DNA of 64,000 nucleotides from DATLGB01 sp038258425 (GCA_038258425.1 JBBSPV010000003.1:1-64000), one strand, 5' to 3'; counted from the stretch's first letter, positions 8,022 through 15,840 are shown. Notes: generated by a model not told the origin, from the letters alone. A program made the numbers and translations.

Positions 8022-8141
8022 GGGACCCAATGAACCACTGACCGCGGGTGAAGTTTCGCCGTATCCGGACAACGGGCTTCGCCCTCCCACCGGCTTTCGC
8101 GCTGCGCTCGTCGCACGCTCCTCCCTTCGCGCGACGTCACG

Positions 8142-9881
8142 CTACGTGACCTGGTACAACGGCCCGTCTCCGCCCTCGGGCGTCGTGAGCCGGCCGCCCT
8201 TGGCGGTGATCGCCCCGCACTGCACGCAGTTCGTGTAGTTGACGGTCACGTCGACGAGGCCCTCCTCGGGGGCGTCCTCCGGGATCTCGTAGACCCCGGC
8301 CGGGCACATCCACCTCCAGGTCTCGGCCACCTCGCGCGGCACGTGCGTGCGCACCCGGATGTGGTTCGGCGCGTCGTCGCGCGTCGCGTTGCCGGAGATG
8401 AAGACGCTCGAGAGCTTGTCGAAGATGTACTTGCCGTCCGGCTTGGGATAGCTGTCCTTCGTGTCGCCGACGAACATCTCCTGCGCGTCGTTGCGGTGCC
8501 AGCCGAGCTTGCCCGGCGGCAGCTTGCCCTTGGTCGCGATGGCGAGGTTGACGATCGGGCCGCCCTGGATGAACCCCTTCGAGAACGGCTGCCGGGCGTT
8601 GCGCACCGTGTAGAGCTGCTGCCCGACGGGCGAGGCCTCCAGCGCGTCCTCGTACGGCGTGAGGTCGGTCGAGTGGGCCTTCAGCGACCTGTAGATCTGC
8701 TCCGCGGCGAGCATGCCCGAGGCGATGCAGTGGTGCACGCCCTTCAGCGACACCGTGTCGACCATGCCGCCCGCGTCGCCGACGAGCAGCGCGCCGGGCA
8801 TGGAGAGCTTGGGCATCGACCAGTAGCCGCCGCCCGGCAGCGCCTTCGCGCCCCAGGCCACGCGCTCCCCGCCCTCGAGGATCCCGCGCACGAGCGGGTG
8901 GGTCTTGAACAGCTGCAGCAGGTCGTGGGGCGAGGTCGTCGCGTCGGCGTAGTCGAGGTCGGCGACGAAGCCGATCGAGACGAGGTCCTCCCCCGTCTTG
9001 TCGTCCTCCATCGGGTAGATCCAGGTGCCGCCGATCTGGTGGTACCTCGAGGCGAGCTTCAGCGGCCACGGACCGATGGTGTGGATGACCCGGTCCAGCG
9101 GCTTGGCCACCTTCCAGACCTCCTTGACGCCGAGCTCCCAGACCTGCGGCTCGCGCCCCTCGCCGAGGTCGAACTCGCGGATCGCCGCGCCGGTCAGATG
9201 CCCCCAGCAGCCCTCGGCGAGGACCGTGTGGCGGGCGACGACGTCGGTGCCCGGCTCGAAGTTGCCCAGCGGCTCGCCGTCCTTGCCGCGCCCCTTGTCC
9301 CCCGTGCGGACGCCGCGGACGACGCCGTCGGAGACGAGCAGCTGCGTCGCCGCGGTCTCCGTGAGCACGTAGGCGCCGCCCTCCTCGGCCTGCTCCTGCT
9401 GGTAGCGGGCCAGGGCGGAGACGGAGACGACCTCGTTGCCGTGGTTCTTGAACGGCGGCGGCGTCGGGATGCGGACCGCACGCTTCTTGGAAGGCAGCGC
9501 GTAGACCGCCTCCTTGGTCACCTCGCCGAAGGCGAAGCCCTGCTCGCGCCACTGCTCCCGGGTCAGGTCGGGGAACAGGGCCTGCAGGGGCTCGGGCCGC
9601 ATGACCGCGCCGGACAGGCTGTGCCCGCCGCAGACCTTGGCCTTCTCGATGATCGCCACGGGGACCTCGCCGAGGGACTCCATGAGCTCCGGGTCCTCGG
9701 CCAGCAGCTGCAGGAGGCGGTTGGCGGTGGCGAGGCCGGCGGTGCCTCCGCCGACGATCGCCACGCCCACCTCGATGATCTCGTCCTCGGCGTCGAGCTC
9801 GCGCCTGACGAACTCCCCGACGGGGTCCACCTCGGGCGGGAAGTCCAGCGGGGCGGGGTGGTGACCGGTCTGCGACGCCAT
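8142..9881 (-). CDS. electron transfer flavoprotein-quinone oxidoreductase
   Basis: A 579-residue FAD and iron-sulfur flavoprotein passing electrons from reduced ETF to the membrane quinone pool, the exit of acyl-CoA dehydrogenase electrons. Seen: the FAD dinucleotide motif GVAIVGGGTAGLATA near residue 38, the GG motif CGGHSLSGAVM, the FAD ribityl segment LLVGDAGGMVDTVSLKG and the C-terminal ferredoxin-like part. Mitochondrial-type enzymes use four Cys (C-x24-C-x2-C-x2-C). Here Cys526, Cys552 and Cys555 are present, but the fourth position is Ile (NCVQCGAI). It is 5 bp after etfA in the etfB-etfA operon, fitting the function. Confidence 0.92.
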   Translation of the reverse strand: MASQTGHHPAPLDFPPEVDPVGEFVRRELDAEDEIIEVGVAIVGGGTAGLATANRLLQLLAEDPELMESLGEVPVAIIEKAKVCGGHSLSGAVMRPEPLQALFPDLTREQWREQGFAFGEVTKEAVYALPSKKRAVRIPTPPPFKNHGNEVVSVSALARYQQEQAEEGGAYVLTETAATQLLVSDGVVRGVRTGDKGRGKDGEPLGNFEPGTDVVARHTVLAEGCWGHLTGAAIREFDLGEGREPQVWELGVKEVWKVAKPLDRVIHTIGPWPLKLASRYHQIGGTWIYPMEDDKTGEDLVSIGFVADLDYADATTSPHDLLQLFKTHPLVRGILEGGERVAWGAKALPGGGYWSMPKLSMPGALLVGDAGGMVDTVSLKGVHHCIASGMLAAEQIYRSLKAHSTDLTPYEDALEASPVGQQLYTVRNARQPFSKGFIQGGPIVNLAIATKGKLPPGKLGWHRNDAQEMFVGDTKDSYPKPDGKYIFDKLSSVFISGNATRDDAPNHIRVRTHVPREVAETWRWMCPAGVYEIPEDAPEEGLVDVTVNYTNCVQCGAITAKGGRLTTPEGGDGPLYQVT

Positions 9882-9886
9882 GGGAG

Positions 9887-10855
9887 CTAGCCCTTGCGGG
9901 CCTTCACCGCCTCGGTGAGCTTGGGGACGATCTTGTTGAGGTCGCCGACGATGCCGAGGTCGGAGAACTCGAAGATCGGGGCGTTGGCGTCCTTGTTGAT
10001 CGCGACGATGTTCTCCGACGCCTGCATGCCGACCTTGTGCTGGATCGCGCCCGAGATGCCGGCCGCGAGGTAGAGCTTCGGCGCGACGGTCTTGCCCGTC
10101 TGGCCGATCTGGCCGGCGTAGGGGAACCAGCCCGCGTCGACCACCGCGCGGGTCGCCGCCACGGCGCCGCCGAGGGAGCCGGCGAGCTGCTCGAGCAGCT
10201 CGAAGCCCTCGGCCTTGCCGAGCCCGCGGCCGCCGGCGACGAGGATCGGAGCGTCCTCGATGTTGATGTCGGCGCCGCGCTGCTCGCCGCGCTTGACCAT
10301 CCGGGAGCGCGTGGAGAACTCGGAGAACTCGACGGGCACGTCCTCGACCTCCGCCGTTGCGCCGGACTCCGTCGCCTCGAATGCGTTGAGGCGGCCGATG
10401 ACGATGCCGAGGTCACCCTCGTAGTGGACCTGGGAGAGCGACGAGTCGCCGAGGATCGGGCGCTCGGAGACGAGCCGGCCGTCCTCGACCTTGACCTGAG
10501 TGACCTCCATGACCACCCCGGCGCCCCTGCGGGCGGCCAGGCCGGCGCCGATCTCGAAGCCGAGCAGGCCGCCGCCGAAGATCGCCCAGTTGTGGCCGTG
10601 GAGGTCGATGATCGACGCCATGGCGTCCACGACGGGCTGCGCGAGCCCCTCGGGGCCCTCGACGCGGAAGACCTTCCTGGCGCCGTGGGCGCCGAGCGAG
10701 GCCGCGAGGTCGTCCGGGATGCCCTCGCCGACGACGACCGCGTGGGCCTCGCCGCCGAGCTGCTCGGCGAGCCGGGCGGCCTCGGAGACGGCGCCGAGCG
10801 AGTTCTTGTTGAAGGCGCCCTCGTAGTGCAGCGCGTAGACCAGGATGTCGCTCAT
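9887..10855 (-). CDS. etfA: electron transfer flavoprotein alpha subunit
   Basis: A 322-residue ETF alpha chain. It carries the FAD-binding C-terminal domain with GGRGLGKAEGFELLEQLA, VDAGWFPYAGQIGQTGKTV, GISGAIQHKVGM and VAINKDANAPIFEFSDLGI. With EtfB it accepts electrons from acyl-CoA dehydrogenases such as that encoded at 18587-19720. The start codon overlaps the etfB stop (ATGA), and the quinone oxidoreductase follows by 5 bp. Confidence 0.96.
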   Translation of the reverse strand: MSDILVYALHYEGAFNKNSLGAVSEAARLAEQLGGEAHAVVVGEGIPDDLAASLGAHGARKVFRVEGPEGLAQPVVDAMASIIDLHGHNWAIFGGGLLGFEIGAGLAARRGAGVVMEVTQVKVEDGRLVSERPILGDSSLSQVHYEGDLGIVIGRLNAFEATESGATAEVEDVPVEFSEFSTRSRMVKRGEQRGADINIEDAPILVAGGRGLGKAEGFELLEQLAGSLGGAVAATRAVVDAGWFPYAGQIGQTGKTVAPKLYLAAGISGAIQHKVGMQASENIVAINKDANAPIFEFSDLGIVGDLNKIVPKLTEAVKARKG

Positions 10856-11640
10856 GCCAGCAGCTTCCTCTCGTCGAGCCAGGCGAGGATCTTCTCGACC
10901 GTCTCGGTGGTGTCCTCGTCCTCGATGATCTCGCCGGCCGCCTTCTGGGGCGGCTCGTGGGCCTCGGCCCAGCGCGCCTTGGAGCCGGCCTCGCCGACCT
11001 GCGAGGCGTCCAGCCCGACGTCGGCCACCGTCTTTCTGTCCACGGGCTTCTTCTTCGCGCCCATGATGGCCTTCAGCGAGGGGTAGCGCGGCTCGTTGAT
11101 CGCGTCGCCGACGGAGATGACGGCGGGCGTGGCGATCTCGACCGTGTCGTAGCCGTACTCGGCCTGGCGCTCCGCGGTGAGCGAGCCCTCGACGACGTCG
11201 AGCTTGATGACCTGCGTGAGCGAGGGCATCTTCAGGTGGTCGGCCACGACGGCGCCGATCGTGTAGCACTCGCCGTCGTCGGACTGCTGCCCGAGCAGGA
11301 CGAGGTCGGGGGTCTCGGCCTCGACGGCCTTGGCCAGGGCGAGGCCCGTGGCGGCGACGTCGGAGCCGGCGACGGCATCGTCGCAGAGGTGGACGGCGCG
11401 GTCCACGCCGAGCGAGATGGCCTTGCGGATGGCCCGGTCGGCGGACTCGGGACCCATCGACACGGCGACGACCTCGTCCACGGCGACGACACCGGCCTCC
11501 TTGATCCGCACGGCCTCCTCGATGGCGTGCGTGTCGTATGGGTTGAGGTTCTTCTCCCCACCGCGGTCCATGCGGCCGTTGACCAGGCGCTTCTGGACGG
11601 CGGCGTCCGGGACCTCTTTGACCAGGACGCAGATCTTCAC
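10852..11640 (-). CDS. etfB: electron transfer flavoprotein beta subunit
   Basis: A 262-residue ETF beta chain (AMP-binding subunit). Typical features: the N-terminus VKICVLVKEVPD, NPYDTHAIEEAVRIKE, the nucleotide-site segment LGQQSDDGECYTIG and the recognition-loop region. The GTG start at 11640 has AGGAGG 11 nt upstream. It heads the etfB-etfA-ETF-QO operon. A palindromic operator overlaps the predicted promoter about 50 bp upstream, suggesting repression by a TetR-type regulator. Confidence 0.96.
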   Translation of the reverse strand: MKICVLVKEVPDAAVQKRLVNGRMDRGGEKNLNPYDTHAIEEAVRIKEAGVVAVDEVVAVSMGPESADRAIRKAISLGVDRAVHLCDDAVAGSDVAATGLALAKAVEAETPDLVLLGQQSDDGECYTIGAVVADHLKMPSLTQVIKLDVVEGSLTAERQAEYGYDTVEIATPAVISVGDAINEPRYPSLKAIMGAKKKPVDRKTVADVGLDASQVGEAGSKARWAEAHEPPQKAAGEIIEDEDTTETVEKILAWLDERKLLA

Positions 11641-11675
11641 GGGCGTACGAGCCTCCTCGCAGATGGACTGGCGCG

Positions 11676-11705
11676 ATGTTATCCCAATTGACTGACGAGT
11701 CAGTC
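11676..11705 (-). promoter_or_regulatory. etfB promoter with a palindromic TetR-type operator
   Basis: A perfect inverted repeat of 7-bp arms, GACTGAC-GA-GTCAGTC, spans 11690-11705. On the minus strand a -10 box TAACAT lies at 11681-11676, so the palindrome covers the -35 position, where a bound repressor would block RNA polymerase. The form resembles operators of TetR-family regulators of fatty-acid and branched-chain catabolism; no such regulator gene is in the window. Confidence 0.6.
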
Positions 11706-12554
11706 GAGACGGGCGCCTTGGCGCGATGGTACCGCCCGCCAGCCCTCCGGCGTGCGCTCGAAGGCCTCCGTGGCGGCCCGGGCGTAGCCCCCGCCGTCCC
11801 ACCGGCGCAGCTCGACCTCCAGCCGGCCGCGCCCGTCCCAGCGCAGAACGTTGAACCCGTTGCTCGGCTCCTTCTTGCGGCGGCGCATGGACGTGGCCGT
11901 CCCGGCGTTGACCAGCAGCAGGCCGAGGCCGGGGTCGCGCTCGATGCGCCGGCGGCTCGAGAGGTGCGTGTGCCCGGCGAGGGCGACGTCGACGTGGGCG
12001 CCGACGGCGGCCTCGAGCGCGGCGGGCGTGCCGGCGAGCTGGGTCTCGACGAGCGGGTGGTGGGTCACGAGCACGCGCAGGTCGCCCGGCGCGCCCTCCG
12101 AGAGGCGCGCGAGCGCCTCGAGCCGGCGCGGGCTCAGGCGGCCGGTCACGCGGCGGCGCGTCGAGTCCAGGCCGAGCAGCCGCGCGCCCGCGAGGACGCG
12201 CAGCGGCGCCTCCTCACGGGTGATGAAGTGCCGGAAGCGCGCGCGGGGGACGAGCACGCGCCGGACGAGGTCGTAGCCCGGGATGTCGTGGTTGCCGGGC
12301 ACCGCGAGCCACGGCGCCGGCAGGGCGTCGAGGAAGGCCCGCGCGGCCCGGAACTGCGACCGGCGCGCGCGCTGGGTCAGGTCGCCCGAGACGACGACGA
12401 GGTCGGGCGCGAGCCCGGTGAGCTCGGTCAGCAGACCGGCGACGAGTGCCGGGTCCTCCGCCCCGAAGTGCAGGTCGGAGAGGTGAGCGAGGGCGACGGG
12501 GCTCAGACGCTCGGGCGGGGGTGCGCTCGCCGCCGACCGACACTCTCGCTCCAA
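11700..12554 (-). CDS. metallophosphoesterase (calcineurin-like)
   Basis: A 284-residue dimetal phosphoesterase. The five motifs are visible: LAHLSDLHFG (D-x-H), VVVSGDLTQ (G-D), VPGNHD (GNHD), THHPLV and AGHTHLS (GHxH). Close in layout to CpdA/Rv0805-type class III cyclic nucleotide phosphodiesterases, but the substrate is not determined. The only in-frame start upstream of the homology is TTG at 12554, 15 bp after the mutase gene; CTG before SPVALAHLSD is an alternative. Its 3' end reaches into the etfB operator. Confidence 0.85.
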   Translation of the reverse strand: MERECRSAASAPPPERLSPVALAHLSDLHFGAEDPALVAGLLTELTGLAPDLVVVSGDLTQRARRSQFRAARAFLDALPAPWLAVPGNHDIPGYDLVRRVLVPRARFRHFITREEAPLRVLAGARLLGLDSTRRRVTGRLSPRRLEALARLSEGAPGDLRVLVTHHPLVETQLAGTPAALEAAVGAHVDVALAGHTHLSSRRRIERDPGLGLLLVNAGTATSMRRRKKEPSNGFNVLRWDGRGRLEVELRRWDGGGYARAATEAFERTPEGWRAVPSRQGARLD

Positions 12555-12569
12555 GGCGCCGACCGGCGT

Positions 12570-12992
12570 TCAGGCCGGAGCACGATCGCTCCCGATGGCG
12601 CCTTGGATGAAGTCGACGATGGCCTGGGTCGGGGCGCCCGGGGTGAAGACCTCCGCCACGCCGCGCTCCTTCAGCTCCGGGATGTCCTGGCTGGGGATCG
12701 TGCCCCCGACGACGACGAGGATGTCCCCCGCCTCCTGCTCCTTGAGCAGGTCCACGATGCGCGGGACGAGCGTCATGTGCGCCCCGGAGAGGATGGAGAT
12801 GCCGACCGCGTCGGCGTCCTCCTGCAGCGCGGTCTCGACGATCTGCTCCGGCGTCTGGTGCAGGCCGGTGTAGATGACCTCCATGCCGGCGTCGCGCAGC
12901 GCCCGGGCGATGATCTTGGCGCCGCGATCGTGCCCGTCGAGGCCCGGCTTGGCGACGACGACGCGGAGCTTGCGCTGGCCGGGCTCGGACAT
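12570..12992 (-). CDS. methylmalonyl-CoA mutase B12-binding (C-terminal) chain
   Basis: A 140-residue cobalamin-binding domain protein. The lower axial ligand motif DxHxxG is LDGHDRG (His21), followed by the family segments GISILSGAHMTLVPRI and VVVGGTIP. It has no catalytic TIM barrel; the separate large chain is encoded at 15841-17481. Together they would isomerise methylmalonyl-CoA and succinyl-CoA (or a related acyl-CoA) in a two-subunit archaeal/actinobacterial-type arrangement. I chose the ATG at 12992, where homology starts; the frame extends to 13031. Confidence 0.92.
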   Translation of the reverse strand: MSEPGQRKLRVVVAKPGLDGHDRGAKIIARALRDAGMEVIYTGLHQTPEQIVETALQEDADAVGISILSGAHMTLVPRIVDLLKEQEAGDILVVVGGTIPSQDIPELKERGVAEVFTPGAPTQAIVDFIQGAIGSDRAPA

Positions 12993-13066
12993 GGTCGCAA
13001 AGTCTACGCCCGATCCTGGCCCGCCGGCCATGGGCGCGGGCCCCCCGGCCGGCGAGCCTGCCCGGC

Positions 13067-13270
13067 ATGGTCGATCTCCCCCTCTCGCTCAACGGCGACG
13101 CCCCGTCCACCGCCGTCAGGACCGTCCGCGGCCCGTGGGGCCTTCCGACGCGCGGCGGCCCGGTGCGGGGCTACTCGCGCCGGTCGCCGCGCCCGCCGAT
13201 CCGGTCGCGCCAGGCCGGCCCCGAGGCGGCCCGCGCCCGGTCGCGCCCGCAGCGGCGCAAGCACCGCTGA
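13067..13270 (+). CDS. small basic protein with a decayed second copy nearby
   Basis: A 67-residue frame starting MVDLPLSLNGDAPSTAV, rich in Arg and Pro (PRPP, RPQRRKHR at the end). Not recognised. The stretch GPWGLPTRGGPVRG recurs as GPWGRRTRGGPVRG in a related copy around 14780-14935, but that copy has a 2-nt deletion that breaks the frame, so this would be the intact version if it is a gene at all. No clear Shine-Dalgarno sequence. Divergent from the mutase small-chain gene. Confidence 0.35.
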   Translation: MVDLPLSLNGDAPSTAVRTVRGPWGLPTRGGPVRGYSRRSPRPPIRSRQAGPEAARARSRPQRRKHR

Positions 13271-13286
13271 GGCCTCAGCGGCGCAG
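13110..13286 (+). repeat. direct repeat, left copy
   Basis: About 170 bp that recurs with substitutions and small indels at about 14770-14937. Best-conserved parts are the block around GGCCCGTGGGGCC, the GACGCGCGGCGG/CCGGTGCGGGGCT block and CAGCGGCGCAAGCACCGCTG. The copies bracket the lower-GC gene at 13368-14204. Confidence 0.65.
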
Positions 13287-13305
13287 CGGCAAGCAGCCGC
13301 ACCGC

Positions 13306-13340
13306 GTCACGTTGTGCATGCATATCATGCGGAACGTGAC
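13306..13340. repeat. 35-bp interrupted palindrome, copy 1
   Basis: Nested symmetry: outer arms GTCACGTT and AACGTGAC, inner arms GCATG and CATGC around CATAT, joined by GT and GG. The same element recurs at 15059-15093 with one inner change (CATGT). The flanking sequence GCACCGC on the left and GCCGCGGGCGCG on the right is also shared. Confidence 0.7.
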
Positions 13341-13367
13341 GCCGCGGGCGCGCGTACCGCTGAGCCG

Positions 13368-14204
13368 TCAGCGATGCAGCGGCTCGCGCCGCGAAGAACG
13401 ATCCCGGGCTCCGTGTCCTGATGTCGCGCGCGATACGCCCGAGCTACTCGACCGCGTTCGTCTTGCTCTTAGGGACTCGATCCGCCTAAGGAGGTGTCCC
13501 GTCTGCTTCGGCTCGTCGTAACCGAAAATCGAGCAGGTCGCTCGGCAGGCGAGGCACAAAGATTGCGCCGCGAAGAACGCGGTTGGACGTTCCCAAATCT
13601 CGACGTCCACGTGCGGTCCGCCGATGCGCGCGACGTCTTTGTCGTCTAGGGATGATCGGTGCTCGGTGATCGCGGCCGATCCGTGAACGAAGTGGTGCGT
13701 CATGCGGTAGTCGATGTATGCGTCGCCTCGGCCGTGCTTGTCAGAAAGGGTCTTGACGTGATCCTCGGGAGCCCAGTGCTTGGCGTCGGCGTCGTGCCGA
13801 CGTGCATACTCCTCGACTCTGCGACGGCGTTCGGCCAGACTTTCAAGGTTCTTGGAGGCCTCGTCGTCGCCACGCGCCTGCATCTCACGGAAGATCCCCT
13901 CAATGTCAGCGATAGCGTCGAGCTGACGTCCTGCGACAAGGCTGATTCGCCGCTTGTCGTCGACGGCAGCAATTTCCGCGAGCGCGAGCGAGTCGACGAG
14001 CATCGGTCGGCAGAACACGGCCGCCTCTTGTACGAAGCCGTTGTCGAGTAGAAGCAGGACGGCCGCGAGCATCTCGCGGCAGCGGTCGAAAAGTGTGCCG
14101 ACCTCATGCTGGTGATAGAAGCGCTCGACGGGGGCTTCGTCGCCGATCGCGCCTGCCATGTCGGCGACCTCTTGCAGCACCACGCGTGTTTCCTCGTCGA
14201 GCAC
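13368..14204 (-). CDS. HEPN/DUF5677-like protein in a lower-GC patch
   Basis: A 278-residue, mostly helical, acidic protein. GC content is visibly lower than in neighbours (about 58% by eye). The order of a mid-region RPMLVDSLALAEIAAV helix, a charged RRRRVEEYARRHDAD helix, a KHW segment and a YRMTHHFVHGSAA motif recalls DUF5677 proteins, a HEPN-like group found in defence islands and accessory regions. An R-x6-H pattern sits in RMTHHFVH. This assignment is from motif order only. The Ser/Arg-rich last 35 residues seem to be read-through of the flanking DNA. GTG 14204 is used; ATG at 14159 is an alternative. Confidence 0.5.
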   Translation of the reverse strand: MLDEETRVVLQEVADMAGAIGDEAPVERFYHQHEVGTLFDRCREMLAAVLLLLDNGFVQEAAVFCRPMLVDSLALAEIAAVDDKRRISLVAGRQLDAIADIEGIFREMQARGDDEASKNLESLAERRRRVEEYARRHDADAKHWAPEDHVKTLSDKHGRGDAYIDYRMTHHFVHGSAAITEHRSSLDDKDVARIGGPHVDVEIWERPTAFFAAQSLCLACRATCSIFGYDEPKQTGHLLRRIESLRARRTRSSSSGVSRATSGHGARDRSSRREPLHR

Positions 14205-14769
14205 GCCCTCTTAGTGTGACGGTGGACGGCGCTCCGCCGGTCTCGTCTGACAGCGACAGCGGTCTAGGCAGCCAGCGGTATCGGGGCCAGCTGGGCGAAT
14301 CCGGGAGTGACCCCCAGACCTTGACAGTCTGTATGCCACGGGGCTGCCTTTCCGGCGGCCTCGGCGCGAGGTGCTCGTGCGTACCGACGCCCCGGAGGCG
14401 CTCTGGGTCTCACGGGCCGCGCATTCTGAACGCCGCGCCATCGGCCTACGGGACGACGGAAGGGTGTTCGTGCTGATCGCCATGGCGGCGACCAGGATCT
14501 TGGGCCAAACGCCGTCCGGGACGTTCACGAGCTAGTGGACGCTGTGGGCCTGGCCGCCGAGATCGGCTCTACAGCTTCCGTACCCCACAGGCTTGACGCC
14601 CACTGGACGCACCTGTGCACTTCATCTCCGCTCCCTCGGCCACACCGACCTGCTCACCACCAGCCGCTGCGCTCCCCGACCGAGCCGACGGCCATCGACG
14701 ACGTTGCCTTTCATTCACCACGGCCGCCGACGGCCCTGAGGTGGCCAACTAACGCGTCGAGGTCCGTCC

Positions 14770-14937
14770 GTCCGCCGCCCGGACCGCCCCTCGGCCCGTG
14801 GGGCCGCCGGACGCGCGGCGGGCCGGTGCGGGGCTGGTCGCGGGAGTCGCCGCCCACCGATCCGGCTGACAGGGCGGCCCCGAAGTACCCCGCGCCCGCT
14901 CACGCCCCCAGCGGCGCAAGCACCGCTGAGGCCGGTC
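14770..14937 (+). repeat. direct repeat, right copy
   Basis: Degenerate counterpart of 13110-13286. Relative to the left copy it has substitutions and a net 2-nt deletion between GATCCGG and CAGCGGCGCAAGC, which destroys the small reading frame. Confidence 0.65.
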
Positions 14938-15058
14938 GGCGCTCCGCAAGAGGCGGATAGCCGCGAGCAGATCGCGTCCTCGCCCGCCTTTCGGCCGCGC
15001 CGGGCCGCCAAAGAGGAGACGTGCCGGGTCGTCTCCCGTCGCGCAGTCGCCGCACCGC

Positions 15059-15093
15059 GTCACGTTGTGCATGCATGTCATGCGGAACGTGAC
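15059..15093. repeat. 35-bp interrupted palindrome, copy 2
   Basis: Same element as at 13306-13340: arms GTCACGTT/AACGTGAC and GCATG/CATGC, centre CATGT. About 120 bp lie between the right direct repeat and this palindrome, against about 20 bp on the left side, so the two flanks are related but not simple duplicates. Confidence 0.7.
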
Positions 15094-15156
15094 GCCGCGG
15101 GCGCGTGGGCGCGCCTTCGGCACCGCGCGTCCCGCTGAGGTCAGCATCGCTGAGCC

Positions 15157-15426
15157 TCAGCGGCGCAGCGGCTCGACGTAGCGGTCGTCGAGGTGCAGCG
15201 TGCTCTGGGCGCCGAAACCGCCGTACTTGTAGTCGACGGTCACGCGGGCCGAGTGCCCGTCGACGTTGAAGTCGACCGGCTTCTTGCGGGCGAACAGCCG
15301 CGTCTCCTGCACCACCGTCCCGTCGAGCTTGACGGAGAACTTGCCCGTCATCGTGCTGTGCTCGACCTCGATCTCGCGCTCCTGCCCCGCGGGGTCGACG
15401 CGCCAGACGTTGTTGGCTTCGCTCAT
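15157..15426 (-). CDS. small beta-strand protein resembling FAIM1 fold
   Basis: An 89-residue cytosolic protein starting MSEANNVWRVDPAG. The alternation VWRV...REIEVEHSTMTGKFSVKLDG...ETRLF...DFNVDGHSARVTV resembles the beta-strand repeat of FAIM1-like proteins ('H.V.feHgt.sGkr.v.vDG'). That resemblance is an inference from pattern and has no functional meaning yet. It is the last gene after VOC on the minus-strand acyl-CoA operon, 34 bp downstream. Confidence 0.6.
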   Translation of the reverse strand: MSEANNVWRVDPAGQEREIEVEHSTMTGKFSVKLDGTVVQETRLFARKKPVDFNVDGHSARVTVDYKYGGFGAQSTLHLDDRYVEPLRR

Positions 15427-15460
15427 GGGAGCACGCGTACCCGCGCCCGCGGGGGCACTC

Positions 15461-15826
15461 TCAGGTCAGCTGCAGCACGGCGAGCACGTTGCCGGCCGGG
15501 TCGCGGAACCACGCGATCAAGGGGCCGCCGTGGCGCATGACCCCCTTCTCGTCCACGCCCTCCAGGCGCTCGAAGCGCACGCCGCGGGAGGCGAGCTCGT
15601 CCACCGCGGCGTCGATGTCCTCGACGGGGAAGTTCAGGATCGTGAACGTCGCCGGCACGTGGTCGGGCTTGGGGTAGATCAGCGTGTCCCGGTCGCCGGC
15701 GAGGTGCAGGGTGAGCATCCCGTGCTCCTCACTGACGCGCAGCCCGAGCGTGTCCTCGTAGAAGGCCCTGGCCGCCGGGATGTCGTCTGCGGCGAACCCG
15801 CTGAACGCCTTGACCTGCTCGAACAT
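15461..15826 (-). CDS. VOC-superfamily (glyoxalase-like) protein
   Basis: A 121-residue protein with paired beta-alpha-beta-beta-beta modules (FSGFAADDIPAARAFYEDTLGLRVSEEHG... and ...GGPLIAWFRDPAGNVLAVLQL). It lies 14 bp after the mutase large chain with GAGGAG before its ATG. The position suggests methylmalonyl-CoA epimerase, but the diagnostic N-terminal DHxGIAV metal-ligand segment is missing. I therefore call it only a VOC protein, perhaps of the dioxygenase/bleomycin-resistance group. Confidence 0.8.
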   Translation of the reverse strand: MFEQVKAFSGFAADDIPAARAFYEDTLGLRVSEEHGMLTLHLAGDRDTLIYPKPDHVPATFTILNFPVEDIDAAVDELASRGVRFERLEGVDEKGVMRHGGPLIAWFRDPAGNVLAVLQLT

Positions 15827-15840
15827 CGAGGACTCCTCGC

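Larger units (their letters stand above)
14205..15156. other. 950-bp stretch without a confident gene
   Basis: It holds the second direct-repeat copy (about 14770-14937) and the second palindrome. A plus-strand open frame at about 14308-14536 reads protein-like (EVLVRTDAPEALWVSRA, RAIGLRDDGRVFVLIAMA, then stop) but has no usable start, so it may be the 3' remnant of a lost gene. The opposite strand is also open (14211-14528). I recognise neither. No tRNA, integrase or transposase was found. Confidence 0.5.

Noticed and set aside
13480..13500. AAGGAGGTGT resembling the end of a 16S rRNA gene
   Set aside because: No flanking rRNA helices; it lies within the 3' coding part of the HEPN-like gene.
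14211..14528. 105-codon minus-strand frame (MNVPDGVWPKILV...)
   Set aside because: The opposite strand gives an equally protein-like frame here; no start signal or family recognised for either.
13000..15156. Insertion sequence
   Set aside because: No transposase, no terminal inverted repeats at the borders; the flanking repeats are imperfect direct repeats.
15461..15826. Methylmalonyl-CoA epimerase next to the mutase
   Set aside because: The position is suggestive, but the N-terminal metal-ligand segment DHxGIAV is missing, so only a VOC protein is called.
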